Below, piece by piece: positions 26,474-35,143 of a stretch of DNA of 64,000 nucleotides. Position 1 is the stretch's first letter; every line of letters begins with the position of its first letter. The notes beneath the pieces are model-generated. The model was not told the origin of the DNA. It was given only the letters and a program-made list of their open reading frames with translations, and did not search any database. Position numbers and translations under genes: made by a program. Source of the stretch: JAFGDI01 sp963667715 (GTDB taxonomy: Bacteria > Planctomycetota > Phycisphaerae > Sedimentisphaerales > SM23-30); assembly GCA_963667715.1 (NCBI GenBank), contig OY763926.1:3658001-3722000 (forward strand), in the 5' to 3' direction.

Positions 26474-26786
26474 TGTATTATACGCATTTGGTTAGTATAT
26501 TTTCAAAGCAGTAAGGATAGCGGAAATGGGGTTAAAAGTCAATTTTTTTCTTGCTTTTACCGATGTTTTATTATACACTTCTAGGCTGGAAAACATAAGT
26601 CATTCACAAAGCCCCAGTAGTAAAAGAAATAGACACTGGGGATTATTGTTATATAGAGACCTTGCATTTTCAGCAGGACAATCTAAATTTAGTAAGCAAC
26701 TGGCAAGAGTAACAGGTAAAACAAAAATGGTATGCATTTGCCAGCTGTGCTTTGTGAAACTAAGGTTATAAAAACTAGAGGGATAT
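26474..26786. other. Divergent intergenic region between tyrA and accA
   Basis: It should hold the promoters of both directions. Inverted repeats are visible (GCCCCAGT with ACTGGGG near 26603-26641; CAACTGGCA with TGCCAGCTG near 26698-26748). Open frames of 69-81 codons on both strands have no supporting features. Confidence 0.5.
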
Positions 26787-27875
26787 ATGACCAAACGCAA
26801 ACAGGCCAATGGAGCCTCTGAAACAATAAGTTCTGTAAACTATCTGGAATTTGAAAAGCCGCTGGCTACTCTTGATAAACAGATAAGTGAACTCAGAAGC
26901 CATCAGAAAAACCGTCAGGATACCGATTTTGGTCCTGAGATCCGCAAACTGGAAGCGAACCTGGTCGCCCTGACCGGCAAGCTATACCAGAATCTTAGCC
27001 CATGGGAAACCGTACAGGTTGCCCGTCACCCTAAACGCCCATTACTTCCAGACTACCTTGAAATGATCGTAAAAGATTTCTGTGAACTTCACGGCGATCG
27101 ATTTTACGGCGATGACAAGGCGATCGTTTCAGGCTTTGGCCATATCGGTCGCGAAAAAGTAATGGTAATCGGTCACAATAAAGGAAGAGACACAAAAGAA
27201 AAAGTTGCCTGCAACTTTGGCTGTGCTCACCCTGAAGGCTACCGTAAAGCGATGCGTAAAATGAAGATGGCTGAGAAATTTGGACTGCCGGTAGTATGCT
27301 TTATCGATACCCCTGGCGCTTATCCTGGTATCGGAGCTGAAGAACGCGGGCAGGCAGAAGCGATCGCAGTAAACCTGATGGAAATGTCACGTCTGAGAAC
27401 CCCTATCATTTGTATTGTTATCGGTGAAGGCGGTTCAGGTGGTGCTCTGGGTATTGGTGTAGGCGACAGATATGCTATGATGCAGTATTCATGGTATACA
27501 GTTGCATCTCCAGAAGCATGTGCGGCTATCCTGTTCAAGGATGGTACTCGCGCGGCTGAGGCAGCTGAAGCACTGAATCTGACATCAAAATGCATGAGCG
27601 AACTGGGCGTGATCGATGACGTTATCTCTGAGCCATTTGGCGGTGCACATCGCAACCCACACGAAGCAGCTCATAATATCGAGATGTACATAACTCGCAC
27701 TATCCGCCAGCTCAAACGCATGGATATGGATACCCTGCTGCAAAAACGTTATGAACGCCTGGGCAATATCGGCCAGTTCACAACAGCAGAGCCACAGCAC
27801 AAAGAAGTTGAAGTAGTTTCAGCAGTCGATGTAATAGCACACAAAAGCAAAAAAACCAGCAGAATAACGAACTAA
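26787..27875 (+). CDS. accA: Acetyl-CoA carboxylase carboxyltransferase subunit alpha
   Basis: A 362-residue carboxyltransferase alpha subunit. With AccD it transfers a carboxyl group from biotin to acetyl-CoA in the first committed step of fatty-acid synthesis. Typical signatures include VARHPKRPLLPDYLEMI, FCELHGDRFYGDD, FIDTPGAYPGIGAEERGQ and IGEGGSGGALGIGVGD. It is about 40 residues longer than the E. coli protein, with extra length at both ends. GAGGGATAT precedes the ATG. It is monocistronic here, ends at a bidirectional terminator, and accD is not in the window. Codon use suggests strong expression. Confidence 0.95.
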   Translation: MTKRKQANGASETISSVNYLEFEKPLATLDKQISELRSHQKNRQDTDFGPEIRKLEANLVALTGKLYQNLSPWETVQVARHPKRPLLPDYLEMIVKDFCELHGDRFYGDDKAIVSGFGHIGREKVMVIGHNKGRDTKEKVACNFGCAHPEGYRKAMRKMKMAEKFGLPVVCFIDTPGAYPGIGAEERGQAEAIAVNLMEMSRLRTPIICIVIGEGGSGGALGIGVGDRYAMMQYSWYTVASPEACAAILFKDGTRAAEAAEALNLTSKCMSELGVIDDVISEPFGGAHRNPHEAAHNIEMYITRTIRQLKRMDMDTLLQKRYERLGNIGQFTTAEPQHKEVEVVSAVDVIAHKSKKTSRITN

Positions 27876-27903
27876 GCTTAGCTGGTATATTTTACATAAC
27901 TAT

Positions 27904-27946
27904 AAAAAAAGAGCAGATAGCTAAATTCAGCAGTCTGCTCTTTTTC
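27904..27946. terminator. Bidirectional terminator between accA and the YbjQ-like pair
   Basis: AAAAAGAGCAGA pairs with TCTGCTCTTTTT, giving a T run on either strand. It serves the convergent genes on both sides. Confidence 0.88.
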
Positions 27947-27966
27947 ATTTTAAATGTGAACCAAAC

Positions 27967-28470
27967 TCAACGAAGCTTATAAGCCGTCGCGGTTACCAAC
28001 ACCTCGATAGCACCGGCAGAATTTTTCTGACCAGCCATCACACTGGAGAAATCTACCCGCATATTGCAAACTGCGTTAAAGCCGCCGGCACGTACAGCGG
28101 TAAGCATCCTGACAGTAGCTTCTCTGCGAGCGCGTTCCATGAGCACTTCATAGCTACGCATTTCACCGCCAAAAATCTTTCTGAAACCAGATAGAAAGCT
28201 TTTTAATGCATCATTGGCAATAACTACCTGACCATCAACAATAGAAGAGCTGGCAGCCAGATCCAGTTCGCCGACTGGTGTCTTCAAATTACTAACAACT
28301 ATATCAGCAAATTCAGATTCGGCCTGATCCAGATATCGCAAGTGCTTGCGTTCAAAGTATCTGCCGGAGAACAAGCCAACGAGCACCAAAAGAATCGGCA
28401 GCATCTGTACCAACAGAGTGACCACAACCGCTACCGCCCCTGCATTTCCAGCAGCACTAGCAAGCAGCAT
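27967..28470 (-). CDS. Membrane-anchored YbjQ-like protein
   Basis: A 167-residue protein. An N-terminal hydrophobic stretch (residues 8-37, VVVTLLVQMLPILLVLVGLF) is followed by a basic stop-transfer and a YbjQ/UPF0145-like module with EVLMERARREATVRMLTAVRAGGFNAVCNMRVDFSS, a weaker version of the family's GANAI-V-R-F pattern. The function of the family is unknown. Its start overlaps the stop of the upstream YbjQ gene by 14 bases, so the two are translationally coupled and their products probably interact. It also contains an extra segment between the membrane helix and the module (about 40-90) that I do not recognise. Confidence 0.7.
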   Translation of the reverse strand: MLLASAAGNAGAVAVVVTLLVQMLPILLVLVGLFSGRYFERKHLRYLDQAESEFADIVVSNLKTPVGELDLAASSSIVDGQVVIANDALKSFLSGFRKIFGGEMRSYEVLMERARREATVRMLTAVRAGGFNAVCNMRVDFSSVMAGQKNSAGAIEVLVTATAYKLR

Positions 28471-28804
28471 CAGAGCCCCCTATCTCGTCATCTTCAACGA
28501 TAACAGCTGTGCCGTAAACGTATAATTCAGCGGCACCCTGGGTGATAGAACTAGTGCTGAACCTTACATTTACGATAGCATTTGCACCGAGCTGGTTAGC
28601 CTGTGCGATCATTCTTTCCATAGACTGACGGCGAGATTCGGTAAGCAGCTCGGTATAACCCTTGAGCTCACCACCGACGACATTCTTAAAACCAGCGGCA
28701 ATATCTCTGCCAACGTGCTTAGCCCGAATAGTATTACCCTGCACCAGCCCAAGCATTTTAACAATTCGCTTACCAACAACAGTTTCAGTATTAACAATTA
28801 TCAT
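28457..28804 (-). CDS. YbjQ/UPF0145 family protein
   Basis: A 115-residue soluble protein that fits the YbjQ family along most of its length: it starts IIVNTETVVGKRI, continues with LGLVQGNTIRAKHVGRDI and GGELKGYTELL, and has the conserved ANQLGANAIVNVRFSTSS. Family structures show pentamers or decamers, but no biochemical role is established. It is the first gene of an overlapping pair with a membrane-anchored relative. An acidic tail (VEDDEIGGSDAAC) is encoded in the overlap zone. Confidence 0.88.
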   Translation of the reverse strand: MIIVNTETVVGKRIVKMLGLVQGNTIRAKHVGRDIAAGFKNVVGGELKGYTELLTESRRQSMERMIAQANQLGANAIVNVRFSTSSITQGAAELYVYGTAVIVEDDEIGGSDAAC

Positions 28805-29242
28805 ACACTATTCCCTTAAAGTACAAAATCCAGAACCTTCAGTAAGAGTCACTAAAATAAATATTTACAACAAAAAGAATAAAGAACCAAATAGAAGAGT
28901 AATTATATTTAATTCACAATTAGATGTACATATAAAAAAAACTGACATACTGAAAATATGAGGCTGCCGCCCGCCAAAGTTACCCAGCAACAGACAAGAG
29001 AAGCCGCAGCTAACGAACAGTCAGCGACTAATAGCAGATAAAACACTAATAACAAAAGACTTACACGCCACAGAGCGGCAAATTATTTAATTAAACTAGC
29101 CTTTATTATATTTGACAGATTAATAAGTATCTGATAACATTAAAATGTATAATTTTAGAGCTTGGGGTTCGCCTGTAAATATATGCGAACCCGACCTCTA
29201 TCACACACTAAATGACACACCTGAGAGCAGGAAATTAACACA
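28805..29242. other. Intergenic region, divergent promoters
   Basis: AT-rich DNA between divergent genes. The only clear structure is the hairpin GGGTTCGC (29165-29172) with GCGAACCC (29185-29192), 50 bases before the lipoprotein gene. No open frame or RNA gene is supported. Confidence 0.5.
29165..29192 (+). promoter_or_regulatory. Leader hairpin upstream of the lipoprotein gene
   Basis: A perfect 8-bp stem GGGTTCGC/GCGAACCC with a 12-base loop. No T run follows. It may be an operator or an mRNA stem. Confidence 0.45.
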
Positions 29243-30949
29243 ATGACCAGAAAAACCATCTTCAATTTGACAACATTGCTAAGTTGCAGCCTGATCGCCT
29301 TTTCGGTTTGCGGCTGTAAAGACTCAGAATCAGAAAATGCATCTAAAGATGCCCGCGATTCTATTTCAAAGAGCAATAGATTGGTAAAATCCAGCAGTGA
29401 CTCTACCGTGCTCACTGACGCAGAAATGCAGAAAGTTGCTGCTATCTCTGACGATATTTCCAGTACCAGACTCAAGCAGGAAAGACAGCAGCTGGCAAAG
29501 TTGATCGCGAACCGCCTATCTGCAACCGCAGGAGACAGTCGTTTTGAAGAGATCAATGCTGCGATCGAAGCTCTGGAGACCAGCGAGATCAACAGTCAGG
29601 AAGATTTTGACAATATCTGCAGCCAGTTAGTATCAATAACAGATGAGATAATTGACATATCCAGATCGAATGAAGCATCAATCGCGGCCAGCCAGGCCAA
29701 AAAGATCGATGCTGCTCTGGCAGAGCTTAAAGTCGCTGCTGCGGCCATCAGACAGTCACCAAGCGAAGACAATCGCCGCAGCACACTTCAGGCGGCAAGC
29801 TCACTGTCTCTGGCCGCGATCTACGCATCACAGGCAAGAGAAGAGCAGGAAGCCCTGACTCTGAAAGATATGGATATTCACAGTATTCTTATGAACCTGA
29901 ATACTGGCGTTCACATGGTTCGCAAAGCTAACCTTGAGATCCTGGCGGCTAATTCATCAAGGCCGGACAAGGCTCTGGAAGGCCTAAATGAACAGCTCTC
30001 AGATGCAAAGCTTACTGTTACTGAAGCTCAGGCCAAGCTCGAAACAAGCAAGGCTGAATACAGCAAGTATGAAACCGAGTACAATACAAACATTAAGAAG
30101 GCAAATGAATATAGAAATAAATACCTACAGACTCTAAGTAAGGCTGATAAGGCTGAAGGAGCTGAAAAGTATAAGCTGGAAATGGAAGCTACTATCCAGC
30201 GTGTCGGCAAAGAAAACCTCAAAGAATGGGCAAATAAATGGCTGGCAGAAAGCAAAGATGATGAAATGGAAATGTATGTAAATTCCAGCCAGGACATCAT
30301 CGGCGGTATTCATTTTGAAACTCAGGCAGAACTGGCCAAGCTTCAGATGGACAGTCTGGAAACTCAGATCAATTTCTATGACACACTAATAAACAATACC
30401 AAAGGTCGCATAGCTCAGCTTGAAGCATATATCACCAAGCTTATGACTTCAGATGATAATACTACTGGTATTGAAAACAGAATAACAGAGTCAAGCGAAG
30501 CTAAAGATAAGCTGATCGCAGATATCAAGAGCAACCTTGAAAAACTCTCAGCTTGTGAAGCAGTTCACCTGAACACTATGAATACTGCGTCAGAACTATT
30601 CCAGAAAGCTATTGAAAGTATGGAACAGTATTCAAATCAGGCCAGAAGCTTTGGCGAGTTTGATCCGGAGAATTTTACTACTCTGGTTACAGCAGATCTT
30701 AACAGACTACACGGTGCTGATGCTGATTTTTACAATTCAGTTTTAACGGTGCTTGACAATGTGCGTACTCTGCCAGAACTGGCAGAAAATACACTTGAGC
30801 TTTCTGATGACTACAAGCTCAAAGCTCAGTCTGCAATCGATACGATGAACGAACTAGAACCTGAAGTAGAAGAAGATACCTCAGCACCAGCTGACACGAT
30901 CGATGTTACTGACGAAACTGTCGAACCAACAGAAGAGCCTCTTCAGTAA
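29243..30949 (+). CDS. Coiled-coil lipoprotein of unknown function
   Basis: A 568-residue protein with a lipoprotein signal: a basic start (MTRK), a hydrophobic stretch, then SVCGC with lipidated Cys25. The rest is almost wholly alpha-helical and rich in Ala, Glu, Lys and Leu, with long heptad-like stretches (about 235-330 and 375-440) indicating coiled coil. The last 30 residues are acidic (EPEVEEDTSAPADT). I do not recognise a family. It is probably anchored to a membrane on the periplasmic side. A nuclease gene follows after 11 bases and the two are likely co-transcribed. Confidence 0.75.
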   Translation: MTRKTIFNLTTLLSCSLIAFSVCGCKDSESENASKDARDSISKSNRLVKSSSDSTVLTDAEMQKVAAISDDISSTRLKQERQQLAKLIANRLSATAGDSRFEEINAAIEALETSEINSQEDFDNICSQLVSITDEIIDISRSNEASIAASQAKKIDAALAELKVAAAAIRQSPSEDNRRSTLQAASSLSLAAIYASQAREEQEALTLKDMDIHSILMNLNTGVHMVRKANLEILAANSSRPDKALEGLNEQLSDAKLTVTEAQAKLETSKAEYSKYETEYNTNIKKANEYRNKYLQTLSKADKAEGAEKYKLEMEATIQRVGKENLKEWANKWLAESKDDEMEMYVNSSQDIIGGIHFETQAELAKLQMDSLETQINFYDTLINNTKGRIAQLEAYITKLMTSDDNTTGIENRITESSEAKDKLIADIKSNLEKLSACEAVHLNTMNTASELFQKAIESMEQYSNQARSFGEFDPENFTTLVTADLNRLHGADADFYNSVLTVLDNVRTLPELAENTLELSDDYKLKAQSAIDTMNELEPEVEEDTSAPADTIDVTDETVEPTEEPLQ

Positions 30950-30960
30950 GAGAGCTTTAT

Positions 30961-31581
30961 ATGACAGGTAAAACCAGTAAAAGGTCTTATCCCAGAACAA
31001 TATCAAATAAGGCTCGTCAGCGGATAAAACTGGCGAGCCTTATTCTTTTGATCTCAGTATCGTTAGCGAATCATTATATGAAAGACAGCAGACTAAACAG
31101 CAACAGTGACCAGGAAAATTACGATAATAAAACCTTCAAGGTGATCAATGTTGCTGACGGCGATACGATCTTTGTCGATTGGCCGGATAATGTCGCTATG
31201 CGGGGCAGAACCAGAATAAGGCTGATAGGGCTCGATACTCCGGAGCTTGGTAAAGGCGACACAAAAGACAGACCATATTCAAGAGAAGCACTGGCCTTTG
31301 TAATGAAAGAGATCATGGGCAAAGAGGTCACCCTTAAACTCGAACCCGGCCGCCAGAGCAGTCGAGATAAATACAAACGACTTTTGGCGTATGTATATTT
31401 GAACGATGATACAATGCTTAACGAACTGCTTATCGAAAAAGGTATGGGCTGGCCTGATACCAGACACGAACATCTATACGAAGATCGCTTTGAAAAGCTG
31501 TATAAAATTGCCAGAACAAATAAAGAAGGGCTATGGCAGCTAACCGACCCGCAAATACCAGACTTTTTCAATTTACAATAA
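30961..31581 (+). CDS. Staphylococcal-nuclease-like (SNase) thermonuclease
   Basis: A 206-residue protein with a hydrophobic anchor or uncleaved signal (residues 20-38, IKLASLILLISVSLANHY) and an SNase domain from about 55 to 200. The domain keeps VADGDTIFVDW, RIRLIGLDTPE, the RDKYKRLLAYV catalytic segment with Arg and Glu neighbours, and LLIEKGMGWP. SNase enzymes cut DNA and RNA in a calcium-dependent way. It lies 11 bases after the lipoprotein gene and 40 bases before the radical SAM gene. A role in extracellular or periplasmic nucleic-acid breakdown is inferred. Confidence 0.9.
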   Translation: MTGKTSKRSYPRTISNKARQRIKLASLILLISVSLANHYMKDSRLNSNSDQENYDNKTFKVINVADGDTIFVDWPDNVAMRGRTRIRLIGLDTPELGKGDTKDRPYSREALAFVMKEIMGKEVTLKLEPGRQSSRDKYKRLLAYVYLNDDTMLNELLIEKGMGWPDTRHEHLYEDRFEKLYKIARTNKEGLWQLTDPQIPDFFNLQ

Positions 31582-31621
31582 CACTATAAGACTTCCCTTG
31601 TCTACCAGATAAGTAATACAC

Positions 31622-33418
31622 ATGCAAAATTATAAAAAGATCATATCACAGAAATTACTGCCGAAAGTTAATAATCCAGGTCAATATATCGGCGGCGAAG
31701 TTAACCAGATACTCAAAGACTGGGACAGCTGCAAGGTAAAAGTAGCATTGACCTTTCCGGATGTTTACGCGATCGGCATGTCCAATATTGGCTTTGGCAT
31801 TTTGTATAATATCATCAATCAGATGGACGATGTTCTGGCTGAACGCAGCTATTGCCCGTGGGTTGACGCCGGCGAGATAATGAAAAAAGAAGGTATCCCC
31901 CTGTTCTCATGGGAGAGCAGGAATGCGTTAAGCGATTTTGATATCATCGGGATAACTCTCCAGCATGAACTAAGCTATAGCAATGTTCTGTATATACTCG
32001 ATCTGGCAGGTTTGCCATTTCGCTCTGCCGATAGAGATGAAGATGCCCCACTAATTGTAGGCGGCGGGCCAATAGCAGACTGCTGTGAACCGGTAGCAGA
32101 CTTTTTTGACTGCGTGGTACTCGGTGACGGCGAAGAAATATTCCCTCAGGTCATACGTCAATATCAGCAGTGCAAAGAAAGCGGCATGAATAAGAATGAC
32201 ACGCTGTTGAAAATTGCCCGCGAGTTTGACAGTGTATATGTACCAAAATTCTATGAGTTCAGCTATAACCCAGATAATACAATTTCTGAGGTAAGGGTAA
32301 CTGAAGAAGGCGTGCCGGCAAAGGTAAGGCGAAATTATGTAGAGGATATGGACAACACCCCCTACCCGACTACTCCGCTGATAGCTAATACCGACACACC
32401 ACATAATCGCATAGCAATTGAAATAATGAGAGGCTGCCCGGGCAGATGTGCTTTCTGCCATGCCGGCCACACCAAAGGTAAGCTAAGGTATCGCAGCATT
32501 GATAATATTATCGATATTGCCGCCAACAGCTATCCGGCAACAGGTCACGATACAGTGTCACTCCTGAGTCTATCTACCAGTGACTATCCATGCCTGACTG
32601 ACCTTTCCAGCAAGATGTACGAGCAGTTTTCCGGTAAAAATGTGAGTATATCCCTGCCATCGTTAAGAGTCGATAAGCAGCTCAAGGACATACCATCGCA
32701 AATAGTTACCACCCGCAAAGAAGGCCTTACTCTGGCTGTTGAAACCTCATCCGATATTATCCGCAAGGCGATCGGTAAAAAAGTTACCGACAAGGATCTG
32801 GAAGAAACTATGCTGGAAGCATATAAAGCCGGCTGGCAAAAAGTGAAGCTGTACTTCATGGTCGGTTTTCCGGGTGAGACCAAGGAAGACATTGAAGGGA
32901 TTGTCAAGCTGGCATCCAGACTGTCATACCTGCGCAGACAGGTTCATGGCACCCCTGCTTCAGTTACGGCCAGCGTATCATGGCTGGTACCTAAGCCTCA
33001 CACCCCCCTGGCCTGGGCACCACAAAGAGATTTTGACTATTTCATGAACGCCAGAAGAACTATAATTGATGCCTGCAAAAACCTGAAGAAAGTCTGCGTG
33101 AGTCTCAAGTTCCACTATATAGAAAGCTCTATCTTTGAAGCGATACTATCACGTGGCGACAGACGCTTAGGAAAGGTATTGGAAGAAGGCTATCGACTGG
33201 GAGCAAAGTTTGACTGTTGGCACGAGCACTACCACTACGAAAGATATCAGGAAGCTATGGCAAACTGCGGCATAGACCCGGCATTCTATACCGACAGAGA
33301 ACGTGACCTGTCAGAGATCCAGAGCTGGTATCATCTGGGCGAAGAAGACCATAACCTGCTGTATAAACGCTACCAGAGAATGTTGAAAACAATTGAAGAA
33401 GGTCCGGATAACAAATAG
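31622..33418 (+). CDS. B12-binding-like / radical SAM protein (TIGR03960 type)
   Basis: A 598-residue radical SAM protein. Residues 20-180 resemble the cobalamin-binding-like N-terminal domain (ALTFPDVYAIGMSNIGFGILY, IVGGGPIADCCEP). The iron-sulfur site CPGRCAFC gives Cys272, Cys276 and Cys279, followed by HAGHTKGKLRYRS. The C-terminal part has AVETSSDIIRKAIGK and LYFMVGFPGET. It matches the uncharacterised family TIGR03960, often found next to or fused with a DUF2344 domain, which is absent here. Its reaction is unknown. It ends at a strong terminator and follows the nuclease gene at 40 bases. Confidence 0.85.
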   Translation: MQNYKKIISQKLLPKVNNPGQYIGGEVNQILKDWDSCKVKVALTFPDVYAIGMSNIGFGILYNIINQMDDVLAERSYCPWVDAGEIMKKEGIPLFSWESRNALSDFDIIGITLQHELSYSNVLYILDLAGLPFRSADRDEDAPLIVGGGPIADCCEPVADFFDCVVLGDGEEIFPQVIRQYQQCKESGMNKNDTLLKIAREFDSVYVPKFYEFSYNPDNTISEVRVTEEGVPAKVRRNYVEDMDNTPYPTTPLIANTDTPHNRIAIEIMRGCPGRCAFCHAGHTKGKLRYRSIDNIIDIAANSYPATGHDTVSLLSLSTSDYPCLTDLSSKMYEQFSGKNVSISLPSLRVDKQLKDIPSQIVTTRKEGLTLAVETSSDIIRKAIGKKVTDKDLEETMLEAYKAGWQKVKLYFMVGFPGETKEDIEGIVKLASRLSYLRRQVHGTPASVTASVSWLVPKPHTPLAWAPQRDFDYFMNARRTIIDACKNLKKVCVSLKFHYIESSIFEAILSRGDRRLGKVLEEGYRLGAKFDCWHEHYHYERYQEAMANCGIDPAFYTDRERDLSEIQSWYHLGEEDHNLLYKRYQRMLKTIEEGPDNK

Positions 33419-33491
33419 CAGACAATCAAAAATAGAAGTGACTGTATAGTTTTTGACAGCCGCCCCCTGCAAGCAAATACCATAAGATACT

Positions 33492-33542
33492 AAATAGCAG
33501 TAAGTTAACATTAATAACATTATTAACTACTGCTATTTTTTT
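33492..33542 (+). terminator. Rho-independent terminator after the radical SAM gene
   Basis: AAATAGCAGTAAGTTAA pairs with TTAACTACTGCTATTT across an AT-rich loop, followed by seven T. A long, strong stem with one unpaired base. Confidence 0.88.
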
Positions 33543-33618
33543 GTAAACATCAGTTCTGTATCAAAGCCGAGTACTTCATAAGTCGATTTATTACATGTAA
33601 CGCAAAGATACCCTTTGC

Positions 33619-33642
33619 AGTGTAAAATAAAGTGTAAAATAA
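33619..33642 (+). promoter_or_regulatory. Tandem AGTGTAAAATAA repeat upstream of the first hemerythrin
   Basis: AGTGTAAAATAA occurs twice head to tail, 36 bases before the start codon. Each contains a TAAAAT resembling a -10 box. It could be a promoter with a regulator site. Confidence 0.4.
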
Positions 33643-33677
33643 ATAAAACCAAAACTCTAGACAAGTGGGGCACTAAA

Positions 33678-34094
33678 ATGGGTTTAGTAAAATGGGACGC
33701 AGCATTATCGGTAAAGATGGATGACATTGACAATCAGCATAAAAAACTATTCGATCTGATCAATCAGGTACACGAAGCAATGTCTGCCGGTAAGGGCAAA
33801 GAGATAATGGGCCCTGTAATGGGTGACTTACTGCAATATACAAAAGATCATTTTTCATATGAAGAAAAGATGCTTAAAAGAATCGGCTACCCCAAGCTGG
33901 CAGAGCATCATAAAGTGCACGAATACCTCACAGATCAGGTAAAACAGCTGCACGATAAAGTAGTAAACGGTAAGCCGTTGAGCCCGGTAAGCGTGTCCAA
34001 CTTCCTGAAAGACTGGCTGAAAAGTCATATTTTGAAAGTTGATATGCACTATTCAAAATACTATCTGAGTACCCAGAAGGTAGGCAGCAGATAA
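33678..34094 (+). CDS. Bacteriohemerythrin 1
   Basis: A 138-residue oxygen-binding diiron protein. All ligands of the family are in place: His21, His58, Glu62, His77, His81, His117 and Asp122, within DNQHKKLF, HFSYEEKML, EHHKVHEYL and HILKVDMHY. The true start is at 33678 (MGLVKWD); a longer open frame starts 63 bases upstream but lacks family similarity. A GTGGGG site lies before it. A closely related copy follows after a terminator, and a hydrogenase operon follows that. Bacteriohemerythrins bind oxygen reversibly and are used for storage, delivery or sensing. Confidence 0.95.
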   Translation: MGLVKWDAALSVKMDDIDNQHKKLFDLINQVHEAMSAGKGKEIMGPVMGDLLQYTKDHFSYEEKMLKRIGYPKLAEHHKVHEYLTDQVKQLHDKVVNGKPLSPVSVSNFLKDWLKSHILKVDMHYSKYYLSTQKVGSR

Positions 34095-34105
34095 ACACAA
34101 GCTAT

Positions 34106-34140
34106 TATCCCGGCTATTGAAAAAATAGCCGGGATATTTT
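34106..34140 (+). terminator. Terminator between the two hemerythrin genes
   Basis: TATCCCGGCTATT pairs perfectly with AATAGCCGGGATA, then TTTTG. The two hemerythrins are therefore probably transcribed separately, with a TATAAT box just after at about 34142. Confidence 0.85.
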
Positions 34141-34179
34141 GTATAATTAATCATAGAGAGAAGAAAAGGATACTAAACA

Positions 34180-34602
34180 ATGGCGACAATTAGTTGGGAT
34201 AATTCACTTGCTACTGATATACCAAATATTGATCAACAGCATAAGCAACTGGTAGAATTGATAAACAAGGTTGGAAATGCCATGAAAAGCAGTCAGGGTA
34301 ATGAAATCTTACTCGAGGTTTTAACTGAGCTGATAACATATACAAAGAATCATTTCAAATATGAAGAACAGTATATGGCAAGTATAAAGTACCCGAAACT
34401 GTCTGAGCATAAACAAGTACATGAGATGGTAACCGGCCAGGTAGCTGAGCTTTACGAAAAGATCAAACAGGGCAAATATGTCAGTACCGTTCAGGTATCA
34501 AACCTGCTAAAAGAATGGATCTCAAACCATATCCTAAAAGTTGATATGCACTATGCCAAATACTTAAAATACATTACCAGCAAACAAACAGCTGGCGTAT
34601 AA
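34180..34602 (+). CDS. Bacteriohemerythrin 2
   Basis: A 140-residue paralogue of the preceding gene with the same complete ligand set (His21, His58, Glu62, His77, His81, His117, Asp122) and nearly the same spacing. The two differ mostly in helix surfaces. It has its own ribosome site (GAAAAGGA) and terminator. It lies about 540 bases upstream of the hydrogenase operon, which suggests a link between oxygen handling and hydrogen metabolism, though the terminator at 34640 makes co-transcription unlikely. Confidence 0.95.
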   Translation: MATISWDNSLATDIPNIDQQHKQLVELINKVGNAMKSSQGNEILLEVLTELITYTKNHFKYEEQYMASIKYPKLSEHKQVHEMVTGQVAELYEKIKQGKYVSTVQVSNLLKEWISNHILKVDMHYAKYLKYITSKQTAGV

Positions 34603-34639
34603 AATACTGATAAATAGAAATTTATAACATAAATAATCG

Positions 34640-34671
34640 AAAAGCACTGGTGAAAATCAGTGCTTTTTTTT
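34640..34671 (+). terminator. Terminator after hemerythrin 2
   Basis: AAAAGCACTG pairs with CAGTGCTTTT followed by further T to 34671. Confidence 0.9.
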
Positions 34672-34833
34672 GTGGATTATCTCCAAAGCATTTCATCCCA
34701 AAATGCCCTACCACCCTACCATAGTCGATAACCCTAAAAAAAACTCTCCACATAACACTATACAAAACAAATACTTAACACCACAAAAGCCAATCAACAC
34801 ATAATTTATCGATAAAAAAATATCAAAATATTC

Positions 34834-34862
34834 TTGCATTTCCCCTGCACTGGAGTTACATT
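34834..34862 (+). promoter_or_regulatory. Candidate promoter of the hydrogenase operon
   Basis: TTGCAT (34834-34839) and TACATT (34857-34862) are separated by 17 bases, a fair match to a housekeeping-type promoter. Transcription from here would give a leader of about 275 bases before the first hydrogenase gene. Confidence 0.4.
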
Positions 34863-34898
34863 ATTAATTAATGAGATCAATGTAAAAATCATAAAAGC

Positions 34899-34946
34899 CA
34901 CAGCAGAATCTTTAATGGCAATTTCTATATGCCGCTGTGTTTTTAT
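34899..34946 (+). terminator. Attenuator-like hairpin in the hydrogenase leader
   Basis: CACAGC (34899-34904) pairs with GCTGTG (34934-34939), an inner GGCA/TGCC pair continues the stem, and TTTTTAT follows. This has the form of an intrinsic terminator about 200 bases before the first structural gene. It could end a short RNA or control read-through into the operon. Confidence 0.45.
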
Positions 34947-35143
34947 ATATCAGTGATTATAAAACTTTGAATAATACAAGGTAATCTGAAACGTTTAACT
35001 GAAGCTGTGGGGTATAGCTCAACAAACAACAGATTTCTGGGGTTTTCAGGACAATACTCTGTCAGTATAGCTAAACGGGAAACAATGGTTCCCATTTTCA
35101 GGTTAAGATAAGTACATAGTCTCTTAACAAGAAAGGTTATAGC
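34947..35143 (+). promoter_or_regulatory. Long leader of the hydrogenase operon
   Basis: A non-coding stretch holding a GGGAAAC-AAT-GGTTCCC hairpin (about 35077-35093) and ending with an AAGAAAGG ribosome site 8 bases before the ATG at 35144. Confidence 0.4.

Noticed and set aside
26526..26771. An 81-codon frame between tyrA and accA
   Set aside because: Low-complexity composition, no ribosome site, and the opposite strand is open over the same bases.
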